From the NCBI RefSeq assembly GCF_023856365.1, contig NC_064541.1, forward strand, positions 23,786,214-23,850,213: 64,000 nucleotides of DNA, read 5' to 3'. The notes below the pieces were generated by a model, which saw nothing but the letters and a program-made list of their open reading frames with translations, ran no database searches and was not told where the DNA came from. Source of the stretch: Brienomyrus brachyistius (Eukaryota; Chordata; Actinopteri; Osteoglossiformes; Mormyridae). The position numbers and the translations under genes were made by a program. This document shows, piece after piece, positions 1 through 10,697 of the stretch. The first letter of the stretch is position 1. Every line of letters begins with the position of its first letter.

Positions 1-1839
1 TGAATCTTCGGTGGAGGTAAAATATTTATCTCTTTCAGAAGAACAATGTTAATACATGAACACTTACAGGAATGCAAACACAAAAAAATGGCCATTCAGT
101 CACAGTAAGCCTAAGAATGTAAGTAAGTAAGAATGAGGAAAAGGTAAATATGGTAAAGAAGTGTTTAAATAAAGGTCATATTCATTTGATTGATTGACGT
201 TTGATTTTGCGAAGTGGAATATGCTATTAAATGATTTTCCCTGTTGAAATCTCAGAGGTATTTTGTATTTTGTACCTGGAGCATTGTATAATAGCATGCA
301 GATGAGATATTATGAATGATGTTTTCAAGATATAAATGTAGCTTTCTCTGTAAACATCCAGGAATTGAAAATTAGATTAAATAAATTGTCACAAACAATG
401 ATGTACTAAGGGAAAATTAGAGAGAGAATTCAGCTACATGTCTTTGGTCTGTGAGAGAAGAGATAGTCAGCACTTCCTGGTTGTAAGACCAAGCTTTGAC
501 ACCCTGGCTTTGTCTTGGCTCCCAAACCCTGACTTTCCTTTACCCTACAGTATCATTTTCTGTTCCCTCATCTTTAATTGACTCCACACTTGGATTCAGC
601 AAATTCTCTACTGACCACCATGCAACAATAAATATTATAGCATGTATTTAAATATTCATTACACTACACAAAATATTTCTGTTGGTTGCTAATTTCAATC
701 AACTGAGTGAAAATTAACCTGGTTAGTTGATGCTTAAAAAATGATGCTGTCAAAAATGATATTTTTGAGATTTTAAGAAATAGAAAGTATTTTTAGCTTA
801 ATGAAGTGACGATTAAAAAATTAGTAGGGAACACAGCTTTACATTACTCTTTTGCTCTACGTTACATGTGCAACACAAACACACAACAAAAGCCCAAACA
901 TCATCACAGTGGGAAAGCACATCTGTAAACTCTCTGTAGTTTTGTTAGCTGTCAGTGTTTTCGCTTTCCTTGTGTCCCTTAAATGTCAGCTCCTAGCAAC
1001 CCTAGAATTAAATCAATCAGCATCAATCAGCCTTTTCAGAATCTCAGGATTTTTCTTCACCATGTTGTTGTGTTAGGCTAACTGGAGGTGCCAATCAAAC
1101 TATCAGTATTCACCAGGTTTGCCACTTTCCATCTGAAAAAATAACGGAGATCACCCCTTCCCGACCTGACCGGGCCCGGTGTGAAAAAAATTGCTGGGGT
1201 ATTGATAAGAGACAAATCGCATTCCATGTTGATTCAAAACATGAAACAGAATTTTATTTAATCACACTGTCGTGCAGACTGTAATTCTCACATTTTCCAA
1301 AAGACTTAAGTGCATGACTTCACTGACATGAAAAAAATGAACAGAAGAAGAATGTTTTTTATTTACGGTACATAAGCAGGATTAACTATGATAAATAAGA
1401 ACAGCATTTACAAATCAAAGTATTTTAAACTCTTGCCTCTTTCACATTGAATGCTCTATACCAATTCCTTGCGACAAACTAACAAAAATTGGCAGTTAAC
1501 AATGTATTGGCAAACAAGTGATTTTATCTCTGAATAATTAAATGTGTCAATCATCTTTATGTAGAGAACGCACAGGAGCACACATCCTTGGAAAGGCTAT
1601 GTGAACCATGCTTCATTGGGTGGGTTTAAAAACATGTCATATTCCATAACTATCCAGTCATCTATTACATAGAATCTAAACATCAGAAATGCATTGAAGT
1701 CTATGAGCAGAAAATGTTTTGCTTCACTGAAGTTCCTTTTATCAGCCTGAGGGTGGTTCTGTTTTGTGTAATACTTTTTTTGACATTTTTTTAACAGTCA
1801 CACTTGTTTGGTTTTACATGGAAATTGTCATTGTGATTG
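1..1839. other. No recognisable gene
   Basis: AT-rich sequence with only short, unconvincing open frames and no family motif I recognise. The one distinctive point is a perfect 12-bp palindrome (ACCGGGCCCGGT) at 1169-1180 in otherwise AT-rich surroundings. Confidence 0.6.
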
Positions 1840-1841
1840 TA

Positions 1842-1865
1842 GGGGAGACTAGGGACGGTTGCAAC
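1842..1865 (+). repeat. Left TIR of pogo-like element
   Basis: 24 bp starting GGGGAGACTAGGGACGG and ending TTGCAAC. It is directly preceded by the TA target duplication. Confidence 0.85.
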
Positions 1866-2372
1866 AAGGGACTTATTTCTCCAATTAGAAACATGCTAGA
1901 GTGATGATACTCATACTGCACATGCTCAGTTAGGCCCTCTCTCCACCAGAGAGAAACTATACAGTTTCATCATCTACTGCTGCATTTATTGAAAAATAAC
2001 TGTTTTGAAGGTGTGAAAGTAATTTTTTTTGCAAGTTGTTTTTTTTGACTTAATGTCCATAGCTTTTATTTTAATTAATCAAAACATACCTAGTTCAAAT
2101 CATTGTGGTGTTGACTTTAAAAAAGTATTGTTAGCATGTTTCCCTGACTCTTTAAATAACTAGCACATGCTATTCTGTCATGGCTGACAGGTTGTTGCAA
2201 CCGTCCCGAGCCAACCAGCCATATTGAAACAGACTACATATCATTACTTTTTAACATTTTTAGTTCAGAATCAGCACATTTTTTTTTCAGTTTAAGTCCG
2301 AAGTATACTGCTATACAGCTTAACTGTAGTTTATGGATCTAAAAATAGAAATAATATTCTGTTTTTTCCAGT

Positions 2373-3388
2373 ATGCCAAGAGTGAGGAAGAGAGTTACTA
2401 ACAGAGGGGTTCCCCTCGAAATTTTGGAACAAGCTTCAAACATAATTAGGAATGAGGGCAGGACAGTCAGGGAAGTCGGCAAGGACTTTTCCATCTGTCA
2501 CACCACCTTATTTTGATTCCATAAGAGAGAAGCTTGCAAGTGAGGGATCAGATAAGTTACCACCTGCAGGGTACTGGACCATCAGGAGAGTGTTCTCAGG
2601 AGACCGAGAGAGGAGTCTAAAGCAGTATTTACAAAGGGCAGCAGGCTTATATTATGGGTTAAGTCCTAAAGAGGTAAGAGAAATTAGCAGAAATGTATAA
2701 AGAGAGTAAGAGAGGGTTACGGTAATATCGGTAAAAAGTGAAAGATAATAAAAACGATTTGCATTTTATAACATTTTATTTCAGGTTCGTAGGCTTGCAT
2801 TTCAGCTTACCTCTCACTATAAGTGCCACTTTCCCTCACAGTGGAATGAGGCCTGTATGGCTGGTGTTAACTGGTTTAATGGTTTTTTTAAATGGCACCC
2901 AACTCTCTCAATAAGACGTCCTCAAGCCACAAGCCTTTTGAGGGCAACCAGTTTTAATGAAATAAATGTTAACAATTTTTTTAACAATTTAAGCCAGGTT
3001 TTGGACAAACACAAGTTTCAGTCACAAAACATATGGAACATGGATGAAACTGGAATAACAACTGTTCAAACTCCCGATAGAGTTGTGGCAAGATGTGGTG
3101 ACAGGCAAGTTGGTGCAGCTACCTCAGCAGAAAGAGGCACACATGTCACTAGCTTGTACAATCAATGCACTTGGTAACTCCATACCCCCAATGTTAATTT
3201 TCCCACGTGTGCATTACAAATCTCATTTTGTTCGGGATGGCCCACCTGGCTGTATTGGGACAGCCAACGCATCTGGCTGGATGCAAGAGGCTGACTTTCT
3301 TGCTTACTTGAAACACTTTCAGCTACACACAAAGAGTTCCTCAGACTCCAAAGTTCTTTTAATTCAGATTTATCCCGAGAGCCAGTAG
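2373..3388 (+). pseudogene. Pogo-like transposase, frameshifted
   Basis: The ATG at 2373 follows a splice-acceptor-like pyrimidine tract (TTTTTTCCAG). The first about 45 codons are basic and resemble a psq-type helix-turn-helix (VREVGKDFSI). The frame then hits TGA and resumes one frame over with SDKLPPAGYW and ERSLKQYLQRAAGLYYGLSPKEV. A GT at 2674 and AG at 2783-2784 define a short intron that joins KEV to RRLAFQL. The next exon holds the first catalytic block NIWNMDETG and VQTPDRVVARCG, followed by a second frameshift and SIPPMLIFPRVHYK. The block carrying the second and third catalytic acidic residues is missing, since the frame ends soon after KVLLIQ. Catalytically dead. Family known: pogo/Tigger DDE transposases. 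Assignment below superfamily is inference. Confidence 0.8.
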
Positions 3389-3843
3389 AATTGTTGGGGT
3401 GACTTTAAATTCACTTTGTATTCAATATTTTTTACATGTTTTAAAGCAGACCCATGTTTGGACAATAAATGCATTTTTAAAAAATCCCGTGTGACATAAA
3501 AATACAGAACTTTCAATATGAATAAAAATCTACTTTAATTTTATTGTATAATTGTAGATTTACACAGTACTATGCAAGTTCAGAGAAAAATCAAAGGTTA
3601 ATTATTGAAATGTAATATATGTTTAACATGTTGCAACCGTCCCTTACAGTATATGTGTTGCAACCGTCCCCAATGTTGCAACGTCTGACTTCTTCAGTTC
3701 AAATCAATATTGCGCAGGATATGTAAAATATAATTAACTACAACTACTATGGGTAATTAGCAGACAGATGTAAGTTTATAGTATAGAAATTTGGCTGGTG
3801 TAGTCCAAACAGTCTCTGAGTAAATGAGAGGAATGCAGAAAGT

Positions 3844-3867
3844 GTTGCAACCATCCCCAGTCTCCCC
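3844..3867 (-). repeat. Right TIR of pogo-like element
   Basis: Reverse complement of the left TIR with two transitions, followed directly by TA. Confidence 0.85.
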
Positions 3868-4123
3868 TAAAATGGCATTAAAAATATATTTTATGTGGTA
3901 TGAATGTTACAGTCTAGGTGACAACCCTGAACCCTGTGGTCAAACTGATGGGGAACTTATTTATAGGTGAAAAAAATGAGTAATCAGAGTACCCACAGAG
4001 CTTGAAATGAAAGTACTTTTTATTTGCCATTTGCACACGTGTGAGTACAGGTACAGTGGAATGCTTCTCTTCATATATCCCATCTTGCTCCAGCTTGGGG
4101 TCTGAGCGCAAGGTGACTCACGC

Positions 4124-5868
4124 CAGTGCAGAAAAGAATCACCCCCACAATATTCGCATTTTGTTGCTTTGCATCCAGAAATTAAGACAAACATAAAATA
4201 CATATATTTTTTTCTGGCTGTATTTACACAATGTAACTTTGAACAGCTAAATGAAAGATACAATAGTAATAGTATAACAACAACAGTATAACAACACTTC
4301 AGAAAAAAAAAATCAACCCCCTCATAAAAAATACTTGTAAACTCAATCAAGTATAACTCCATTGCACACCAAGCTAATTGGTTTACACCTGAGATCAGTT
4401 GGAATCATTCTGATAAGTTCCGTTTAAAAACAGCTACTCCCAAAGGCTTTTTTTGCTTGTAAGTGCAACCGAAAGCAAACTAATATTGGGTGGCGAGGCA
4501 CTTACAAAAGATCTCAGAGACAAAGTTGTGGACAAACACAAGTCAGGAGATGGACAGAAAACAAAATCAAACACTTTATCAATCCCTAGGAAAGTGAAAG
4601 TGATTGTAAACACACCACAACAGCAAAATGTGTCCTCTGGATTTAACCCATACAGTACATGAAATAACAGTCCCAGGGAACAGTGCGTGGGGGTGGTACC
4701 TTGTTGGCTGAGAAGCCACCAATGTTTCAATCACAAGTAAACTTCCCTAACCATTAGGCAACCACTGCCCCAGCATAATAAAACCCATAATCAATAAGTG
4801 GAAACTGTTTGGTACAACTAGGGCCCTTCCGGGATCAGGCTATCCCTCCAAACTGGATGGAAGAGCAAGGAGGAAACTGGTCAGAGAGGCTACCAAGAGG
4901 TGTATGGCAACTTTGAAGGAGTTACGGGATTTTAGGGCAGAGAGTGGTCACTGTGTGCATGTGACAACGATATCACACATGCTCCACAAATGTGGCTTGT
5001 ATGGGAGGGTTGCAAGAAAAAAAAAAAAGGTAACATTAAGTCCCAATTGAGCTTTGCTAAAACCTTTGCTTGAATATTCGGCAGTAAAATGGGAAAAGGT
5101 GTAATGGTCAGATGAGACCAAAATTGAACTATTTGGCCTTAATTCTAAATGGTATATCTGGCGGAAAGTCAATACAGCCTACTATCCATACAGAATACAG
5201 TACTTATACTGAAGCATGGAGGTGGTAGTATCCTGTTGTGGGGGTGCTTCTCTTTAGCCGGAATTGGGGCACTTGTCAAGATAGAAGGAAAATTGAATGT
5301 GGCTAAATACCGTCAATTTTTTTAGCAAAACCTGCTGCTCTCTGACAGAATGTTGTCAATGGAAAGAAGGTACACCTTCCAACGTGACAATGATCCAAAA
5401 CACACAGCAAAGTTGACCACACAGTGGTTGAAGGAGAAAAAGGTGGATGTCCTTGTGTGGCCTAGCCAAAGCCCACACTTAAACCCTAATGAAAATTTGT
5501 GGAATGACTTGGAGATTGAAGTCTACCAATGGTCACCATCCAATTTGACTAACCTTGATCAGTTCTGTAAAGAAGAGAGGGCACATATTGCACAGTCTAC
5601 ATGTACATAAGCTGGTAGAGAAGTACCCCAAAAGATCTGTAATCAAAGCAAAAGGTGGTTCCACAAAGTACTGACACAGGGGGGTGGGGGGGGGGGGTGA
5701 TCCTTTAACCATATCAGTGAACTGTTGCTATTATATCCTTCACTTGGCTGTTATAAGTTGCCTTGAGTAAATACAACTGGAAGACTATTTCTGTTGACCT
5801 TCATTTCAGGATGCAAAGCGACAGAATGTGAATATTTTAAAGTGGGTGTTTCTTTTCTATGCCCATTG
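4124..5868 (+). mobile_element. Tc1-like transposon with long inverted repeats
   Basis: The left end (CAGTGCAGAAAAGAATCACC from 4124) and the right end (reverse complement CAATGGGCATAGAAAAGAAA, ending 5868, then TA) form divergent inverted repeats. They can be followed about 65-70 bp inward, through GCTTTGCATCC at both ends. Length (about 1.75 kb), TA target and contents fit the Tc1/mariner superfamily. The truncated element at 29550-30480 has the same left end and related coding sequence, so both belong to one family. Confidence 0.75.
4486..5609 (+). pseudogene. Tc1-like transposase, broken
   Basis: The N-terminal paired-type DNA-binding part is visible as LTKDLRDKVVDKHKSGDG. Across frameshifts come RALPGSGYPSKLDGRARRKL and TKRCMATLKEL. 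The catalytic core shows all three expected blocks of a DD34E transposase: WSDETKIELFGLN (first D), QRDNDPKHTA (second D) and WPSQSPHLNPNENLW (E). Several stops and frameshifts separate the blocks, and the expected initiator ATG reads ATA near 4486, so no functional protein is made. An oddity is a 16-bp G-rich run at 5681-5698 just downstream. Confidence 0.8.
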
Positions 5869-7175
5869 TAAATTCACACATAAATGAGTACTGGGTTATT
5901 GATTCGATTTTTTTATCATTCAATTTTGTTTTGTCTTCTCTTAGTTTCTCAGGTGATAATTAATAAAGGGGAAATGATCAGTTCTTTCAAAATGACATAG
6001 AACCTGTCAACCCCAACTTGAAGAATTACACATTTATTTAATTACACAATCTGTGATAAAGAATATTAGAAAACTAGAACAGTGATGCAGAGTTAAACGC
6101 TATTACCGTTCATTATCACTTTAGTTCAGTATAACATGAATTTTTGTCCCTCTCTGATCAAAGAATCTTTTGGTTTTTGTTGGAAGGACTGCATATACAA
6201 GCCCAGCAGAAACTTACCCTGTATCTCACAATGCTGCTCTGTAAACAGCTCATTGGGTGCAGCCCAGTCATATGAATGTCACACTCAGATAGGCATCCAT
6301 AGCTGAGAACGCTATCAATGAGACGAAGGAAAGCTTTGTTGAACAAGAGGCATGGTAAATCTTGCCAGGCACCACAACCTATTGTGGGAGAGTGATGAGT
6401 GGTAATACCAACAAGCAGAATCCACTGTTTCTAGCAGTGCAGATGCACATGTAGGTCATTTACCAGACCACAGAAAGAAAAAGCTAGTCTAGCTTACCAT
6501 CCCTACATTGTGTGTCAGTTCAGGCCCTAACAAATAATATACTCTCTGGTGTTTCCAGGGTGAGAGGTTACCTTGGAGACAAAGGAATAAATAAAAGCCA
6601 CATTAGATTTCCAAGCTCTAAAGAGATAGGAATGAGAAGGAAAAAGAAAGTGTCAGGCAAATGGAATACTATACATTATGATCCTGAAGCTGAAAAACAT
6701 CTATCAAGGCTATCAAGGATGTTTTTCTCATTACAGAATAAGTTTTATTAGAATTATGAACATGGTAAACTAAACACACATTTAAAAAAAAAAAAAAAAC
6801 ATATGGTCAGTCTTTTTTGAAAAGGCAAAAGACCATTCAGGACATCCAGTTACCAGCGGGAGGCCAGGATGGAAAGGCAACCATCTCAGGAACTGGAACA
6901 CAGACTGGAGTAAACTGGTATACAAACAAACCTACACAAGCAGTGCGGTGTTCATTAATTCATTACAGTGGCATAGGGAAGGAACAGCAGAATTTAGAAC
7001 AGTTTAGGAACAAGACCCTTTAGCACCACAACTGTTCCTGTTATAAGCTTAATCTCAAAACAACTCTTATTTTGTACAAGATTTAGAACAAACCTGAGGA
7101 AGGTAAATATTAGTATGCAGAAAAATTAGTCTCTCTATTTCGTGATACTCAGTCATAAAACCACTGTTAAATAAA
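5869..7175. other. No recognisable gene
   Basis: AT-rich unique-looking sequence with a poly-A run near 6783-6799. Short open frames here carry no motif I recognise. Confidence 0.5.
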
Positions 7176-7250
7176 CTTTCAATTCAGTTTATTTTTATAT
7201 AGCACCTTTCACAAGAGTCGCCCCAAGGTGCTTTACATGGGTGTGTTGTG
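7176..7250 (-). repeat. L2-type LINE 3' tail fragment
   Basis: The sequence TTTATATAGCACCTTTCACAA followed by AAGGTGCTTTACAT is the reverse complement of the conserved 3' end of L2-type LINEs. The intact copy ending at 25459 has AAGCGCTTTGAGAC then GCGCTATATAAAAATAAA. Only the tail is present, as expected for a heavily 5'-truncated insertion on the minus strand. Confidence 0.55.
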
Positions 7251-7353
7251 ATACATCATTAAGACAGAATAATACAAAAACAAAGAAAAGAAAAGAAATG
7301 AAATTAGGAAAGCCAGATAACAACAGAGGAGAGGAAGAGAAAAACCTCTGGGG

Positions 7354-7536
7354 CAGGGATCTCCAACTCAGGTCCTGGAGAGCTACTATCCAGTAGGTTT
7401 TCTGTCCCACTTGGCTTCTGATGAGCCACACCTGTTCCTGGAATTTACCTGAGAACAGGTGTGGTTCATCAGAAGCCAGGTAGGATAGAAAACCTACTGG
7501 ATGGTAGCCCTCCAGGACCGGAGTTGGAGACCCCTG
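7354..7536. mobile_element. hAT-type MITE, near-perfect fold-back
   Basis: 183 bp that is almost one long inverted repeat. It begins CAGGGATCTCCAACTC and ends with the reverse complement (GAGTTGGAGACCCCTG), and the arms continue through CCAGTAGGTTTTCT to the centre. The flanking octamers CTCTGGGG (7346-7353) and CTTTGGGG (7537-7544) form an 8-bp target duplication with one change. CAGGG termini and an 8-bp duplication are hAT signatures. No coding capacity. Confidence 0.85.
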
Positions 7537-7544
7537 CTTTGGGG

Positions 7545-8732
7545 TCAACTGGCTGTCCAATCCCCCAGGGCAGGCTAACATTATTGAAAAAGAAAGAATG
7601 AGCTTGTTTGCTAAAAGCAAGGTGTAAACTGTGGTCAAGGTCAAAGTCAACAAGTTAGTTCTCCACACCTACTATATACAAAGGCATGTATCAATTTCTC
7701 AGTGTTTTGAATAGTAAAGATTTGTCATAGTTTGGCAATGTTGTGTAGCTGTAGGAAGCACACCTTCTATGTTGCATTCACTGGCATATAATTAGGTTAT
7801 GGCTGAGCAGCTGAGGGAAAAGTTCAGCTACTCAGAGTGGAGTGTGAAGATTATAGCATTCCTTTCCACAGATTTGCCACCAAAGAACAGAAACTTGGTT
7901 TTCGAGGATTTGGTGATAAAAAGTCAAAAGTGAAGATTTTCAGTCATCCAGGCCTTTAATTAGTTAAAGCAATTAGCTAAAGTGACAATAGTTGCGGTGT
8001 CATTACGCATGACAAATGTATATTTGGGTGTCATCGGCACAGGAGTGTTCAATAATGTTACCATTATGTTACCTAACAGCAGCATTTAGAGAGAAAACAA
8101 CAGAGGACAAGAACTGATCCCTGTGGGGGGATACTTCCATATTTGACACAGATGATGGAGCAAGGTTATAATAGTACATAATAGCATTTTTCAGTAGATT
8201 TTTATTTCAGTTTCAATTTAGTTTTTATTAGTTTTTAAGGTGGGATTGCTAGATTAGTTCAGTTTCAGTTTTTTGAAAATGCTTAGTTTTTGTTAGTTTT
8301 AGTGTGGACATGGACTTTTGTGAGATTTTGCAAAGCTGAGATGGGCTTTTGCGATATCCCGCAATACTTTTCTATTTCTAATACAAACTGTACTGTTTCC
8401 AGTTAAAGTACAAAAAAATAGAATTAATGGACTAATATTTATAAACCTTAATGATACAGAGATATCCAGTTAAGTGTGTTTTAAGCTTTAAACTATTGGG
8501 GACAACGCACACGATCTAACTTTCACATTATGTGTTTTTATACGTTTTTAATAATAATTGCAGTGTATCCATTGACTGCGAATAGCTGCAAGCAAGACAG
8601 CTAGGCTATTGAAGTGCACACAAACGTTGAAATATTACTTAAAACTCGCTCATAAAGAAATATGAAAAATGAAGGGGTCTTGCTTGCTTTTGTTGAAAGA
8701 TATTGCAGCCAGAAAACTGGCTAACTTTAACC
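7545..8732. other. No recognisable gene; T-rich low-complexity stretch
   Basis: No motif recognised. About 8180-8320 is a degenerate AGTTTT/TTAGTTT low-complexity run. Confidence 0.5.
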
Positions 8733-8876
8733 GGGTGCTATAGTTAAGGTTTAAACCCAAACCCACATTCGGGTATACCTCCCTGGTATTCTCACTTGAT
8801 GTACGTGGGGTTATGAGGACCTATACACTTCTGAAATACTTTAGAAAGTGGGAGTTTAAACCTTAACTGTGACACC
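8733..8876. mobile_element. Short inverted-repeat element (MITE-like)
   Basis: The arms GGGTGCTATAGTTAAGG...TTTAAACCC (left) and GTTTAAACCTTAACTGTGACACC (right) are imperfect inverted repeats of about 25 bp around a 90-bp centre. There is no coding content. I could not identify a clear target duplication, so the superfamily is not assigned. Confidence 0.5.
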
Positions 8877-10030
8877 ATGGTGAAATTAGCTTTATATTCA
8901 GTTTTCCAACTCTAATAAGTACTTTTTAAGTATAATAATTATCTATTGCGGAGAGGTAATGAGCGCCCACTAATACACTGCATTGCTGCACCCACATGAC
9001 GAACCATATCATGGATAAGAACCCGAGTGCAGTCATAGGGCAGGTGATACCTGCATTTTGTTTTAGCTTTTGCTAAATAAATTTTGAAAATAAGCTGATC
9101 TTAAATACCTTGGATTTTATCCATTGTTTATTTTATTTATTACTTATTATCTCATTTGTCTCCAAGGAACCTAAAAAATATTAGATGGTACCTTGGGCGG
9201 AGCTTAATGCTCCCCCTTCTATAACGTCATAAGCGGGAGGGGGAGTATCCCTTATTCTGATTGGTATATGGAGAGAACCCCTCAACCTTACATGCTTATG
9301 AAACGTGTTGCCGATAGGGGGCCAGATGGTTTGGGAGATAATATATTTCTAATTTACAATACACAACTATTGCTTTTACCATTCAAAAATGCCAGACTCT
9401 CCTTCCTCTCTAGCTAGAAAAGCTTGACGGTGACCCCATTAAAATTATTGTTAAAGATTTTATTATGCCTTAAAACATACTTAAAATATTGCATTAATAA
9501 ATAAAAAATTATAACTAATAAAATAATAATAAATAAATAAATAAATGAATGAAAATTATTTTAAAGACTAATGATTCCAATTGTGTGCCATATACTTTTA
9601 TCTTGTAGGCCTCAGGATAGCGCAATTTCTACCAACTATAGGCCGGGGTACGTGTGAGATGTTATGCTTAAATTCTTTATTATTGTTGGCTATATGCTTT
9701 ATAACGCAGTTTATACTTGTTTTACACGTTTACTTATTTTATATACACTTTAAAATTCAGAAAACTACTTGCCTCAGCTGTTTTCAATAAAAGATAGTGT
9801 TGTGTGGGGATCGTGGCTCTACGCACAAGTGCGACATGGAGAGAGAGCGAGTCATTTTAACCAGGATTGTCTGTGTTATTCCTTGATTCTTGTTGTCGAA
9901 ATGCTTAGGATGTTTTATTTTAAATGACACATTGGTCGAAAAGAGTTTCATTACTTAAAAAACATTGTCGTTAAAGGGTCTTATTTGAAATGAAAGGGCA
10001 ACATTTCCCCGTTGGTGTTGCCATTTCGAA
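8877..10030. other. No recognisable gene
   Basis: AT-rich sequence, with an AATAAATAAATAA low-complexity patch near 9500-9550. 9205-9255 has a short inverted C-rich/G-rich pair (GCTCCCCCTT and GGGAGGGGGAG) around an ACGTCA half-CRE. No coding motif. Confidence 0.5.
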
Positions 10031-10048
10031 ATGGGATGTCTGCGTGAG

Positions 10049-10224
10049 TGCGCATGCGCAAGATCGGGGCCGTCTCGGACAATCATTTTGACCGCGTTGT
10101 TCAAACAGACCAGCCGCATTTGGCCGAGCTCTGGGACTTGCTCATTTCAACTTTTAGCTACCATTGGACTTAAAGGTAGGTACATTAGCATCATTGCGAA
10201 TCGGCTGCCGCCATATTGCTTCCG
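10049..10224 (+). promoter_or_regulatory. Candidate CpG-type promoter with NRF1 and YY1 sites and a splice donor
   Basis: 10049-10060 is TGCGCATGCGCA, a perfect palindromic NRF1 site. 10207-10214 GCCGCCAT is a YY1 core in the orientation common just downstream of start sites, and CTTCCG (10219-10224) is an ETS-like half site. CpG is locally frequent against an AT-rich background. TAAAG/GTAGGT at 10175/10176 is a strong splice-donor match. Together this resembles a housekeeping-type promoter and first exon of a host gene on the plus strand, but no downstream coding exon is visible and LTR element F1 sits just after it. It could also be a remnant or coincidence. Confidence 0.35.
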
Positions 10225-10399
10225 ATAGGGCATTCGGGATTTTTTTCAGCCTGGCAAGAGTATACCTATTAAGATCATTTTGATAACATGGATACAAGAT
10301 ACCCAGAATTCCCCTTGTTCACCAATTTTCGATTTCTGATTTTTAAACGTGTGGAATTTTGTGTTCACAAAAACATCCTTCAATTCAATAGAAGGCAGG

Positions 10400-10686
10400 T
10401 GTCATGCCCTGCTCGTCGGCTCCTCCTGTGTGCCACGCCCCCTGCCTACCCACGTGTTTTCTCCCGATTTGTACCCAGCTGTATCTAGTTTATTTGCTCA
10501 GTCCTGTGTATATCAGTCCGTGTCTTACCCGAGTCCAGTGTCCGTCATTGATGTTTCCTGATGTCTGTTGCCGTCCAGTGTTCCCTGACCCGCTTATCCT
10601 TATTAAAACCCCGTTTTCCCGTATCCCGCTTGCCTGCCTGCTCCTTACCCGCACGATCGCCGCTTATCTCCGGCGTGATCGTGACA
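10400..10686 (+). repeat. 5' LTR of F1
   Basis: TG...CA termini. U3 holds a CCACGCCCCCT box (10433-10443) and an E-box CCACGTGT (10450-10457). TATATCA starts at 10509, and the predicted transcript start/primer GTCCGTCATT is at 10540-10549. A TATTAAA poly(A)-signal variant lies near 10603. The U5 end can fold into a hairpin (CACGATCGCCG against CGGCGTGATCGTG). Confidence 0.9.
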
Positions 10687-10687
10687 G

Positions 10688-10697
10688 AATGACGGAC
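10688..10697 (+). promoter_or_regulatory. Predicted self-priming primer-binding site of F1
   Basis: AATGACGGAC lies one base after the 5' LTR. It is the exact reverse complement of GTCCGTCATT at 10540-10549 in the LTR, 31 nt downstream of the TATA box, where the transcript should start. Tf1 and sushi-type elements are known to prime minus-strand DNA from the folded 5' end of their own RNA. The ATG of the coding frame (10689-10691) lies inside this site. I see no tRNA-type primer-binding site. Confidence 0.7.

Larger units (their letters stand above)
1842..3867 (+). mobile_element. Pogo-like DNA transposon with intact ends
   Basis: The ends are 24-bp terminal inverted repeats at 1842-1865 and 3844-3867 that agree at 22 of 24 positions (outer part GGGGAGACT). 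TA dinucleotides flank both ends (1840-1841 and 3868-3869), as expected for the Tc1/mariner/pogo superfamily. The inner TIR motif TTGCAACCGTCCC recurs at 2195-2207, 3631-3643 and 3658-3670, with a partial copy near 3676, all in the orientation of the right end. These look like subterminal transposase-binding repeats. The body encodes a decayed spliced transposase at 2373-3388. The ends are better preserved than the coding part, so this could have been moved in trans. Confidence 0.85.

Noticed and set aside
1140..1200. GC-rich patch with a 12-bp palindrome as a promoter
   Set aside because: Too short, with no accompanying promoter or exon features.
7186..7660. 157-codon minus-strand frame
   Set aside because: It spans an L2 tail and a hAT MITE, so the open frame is chance.
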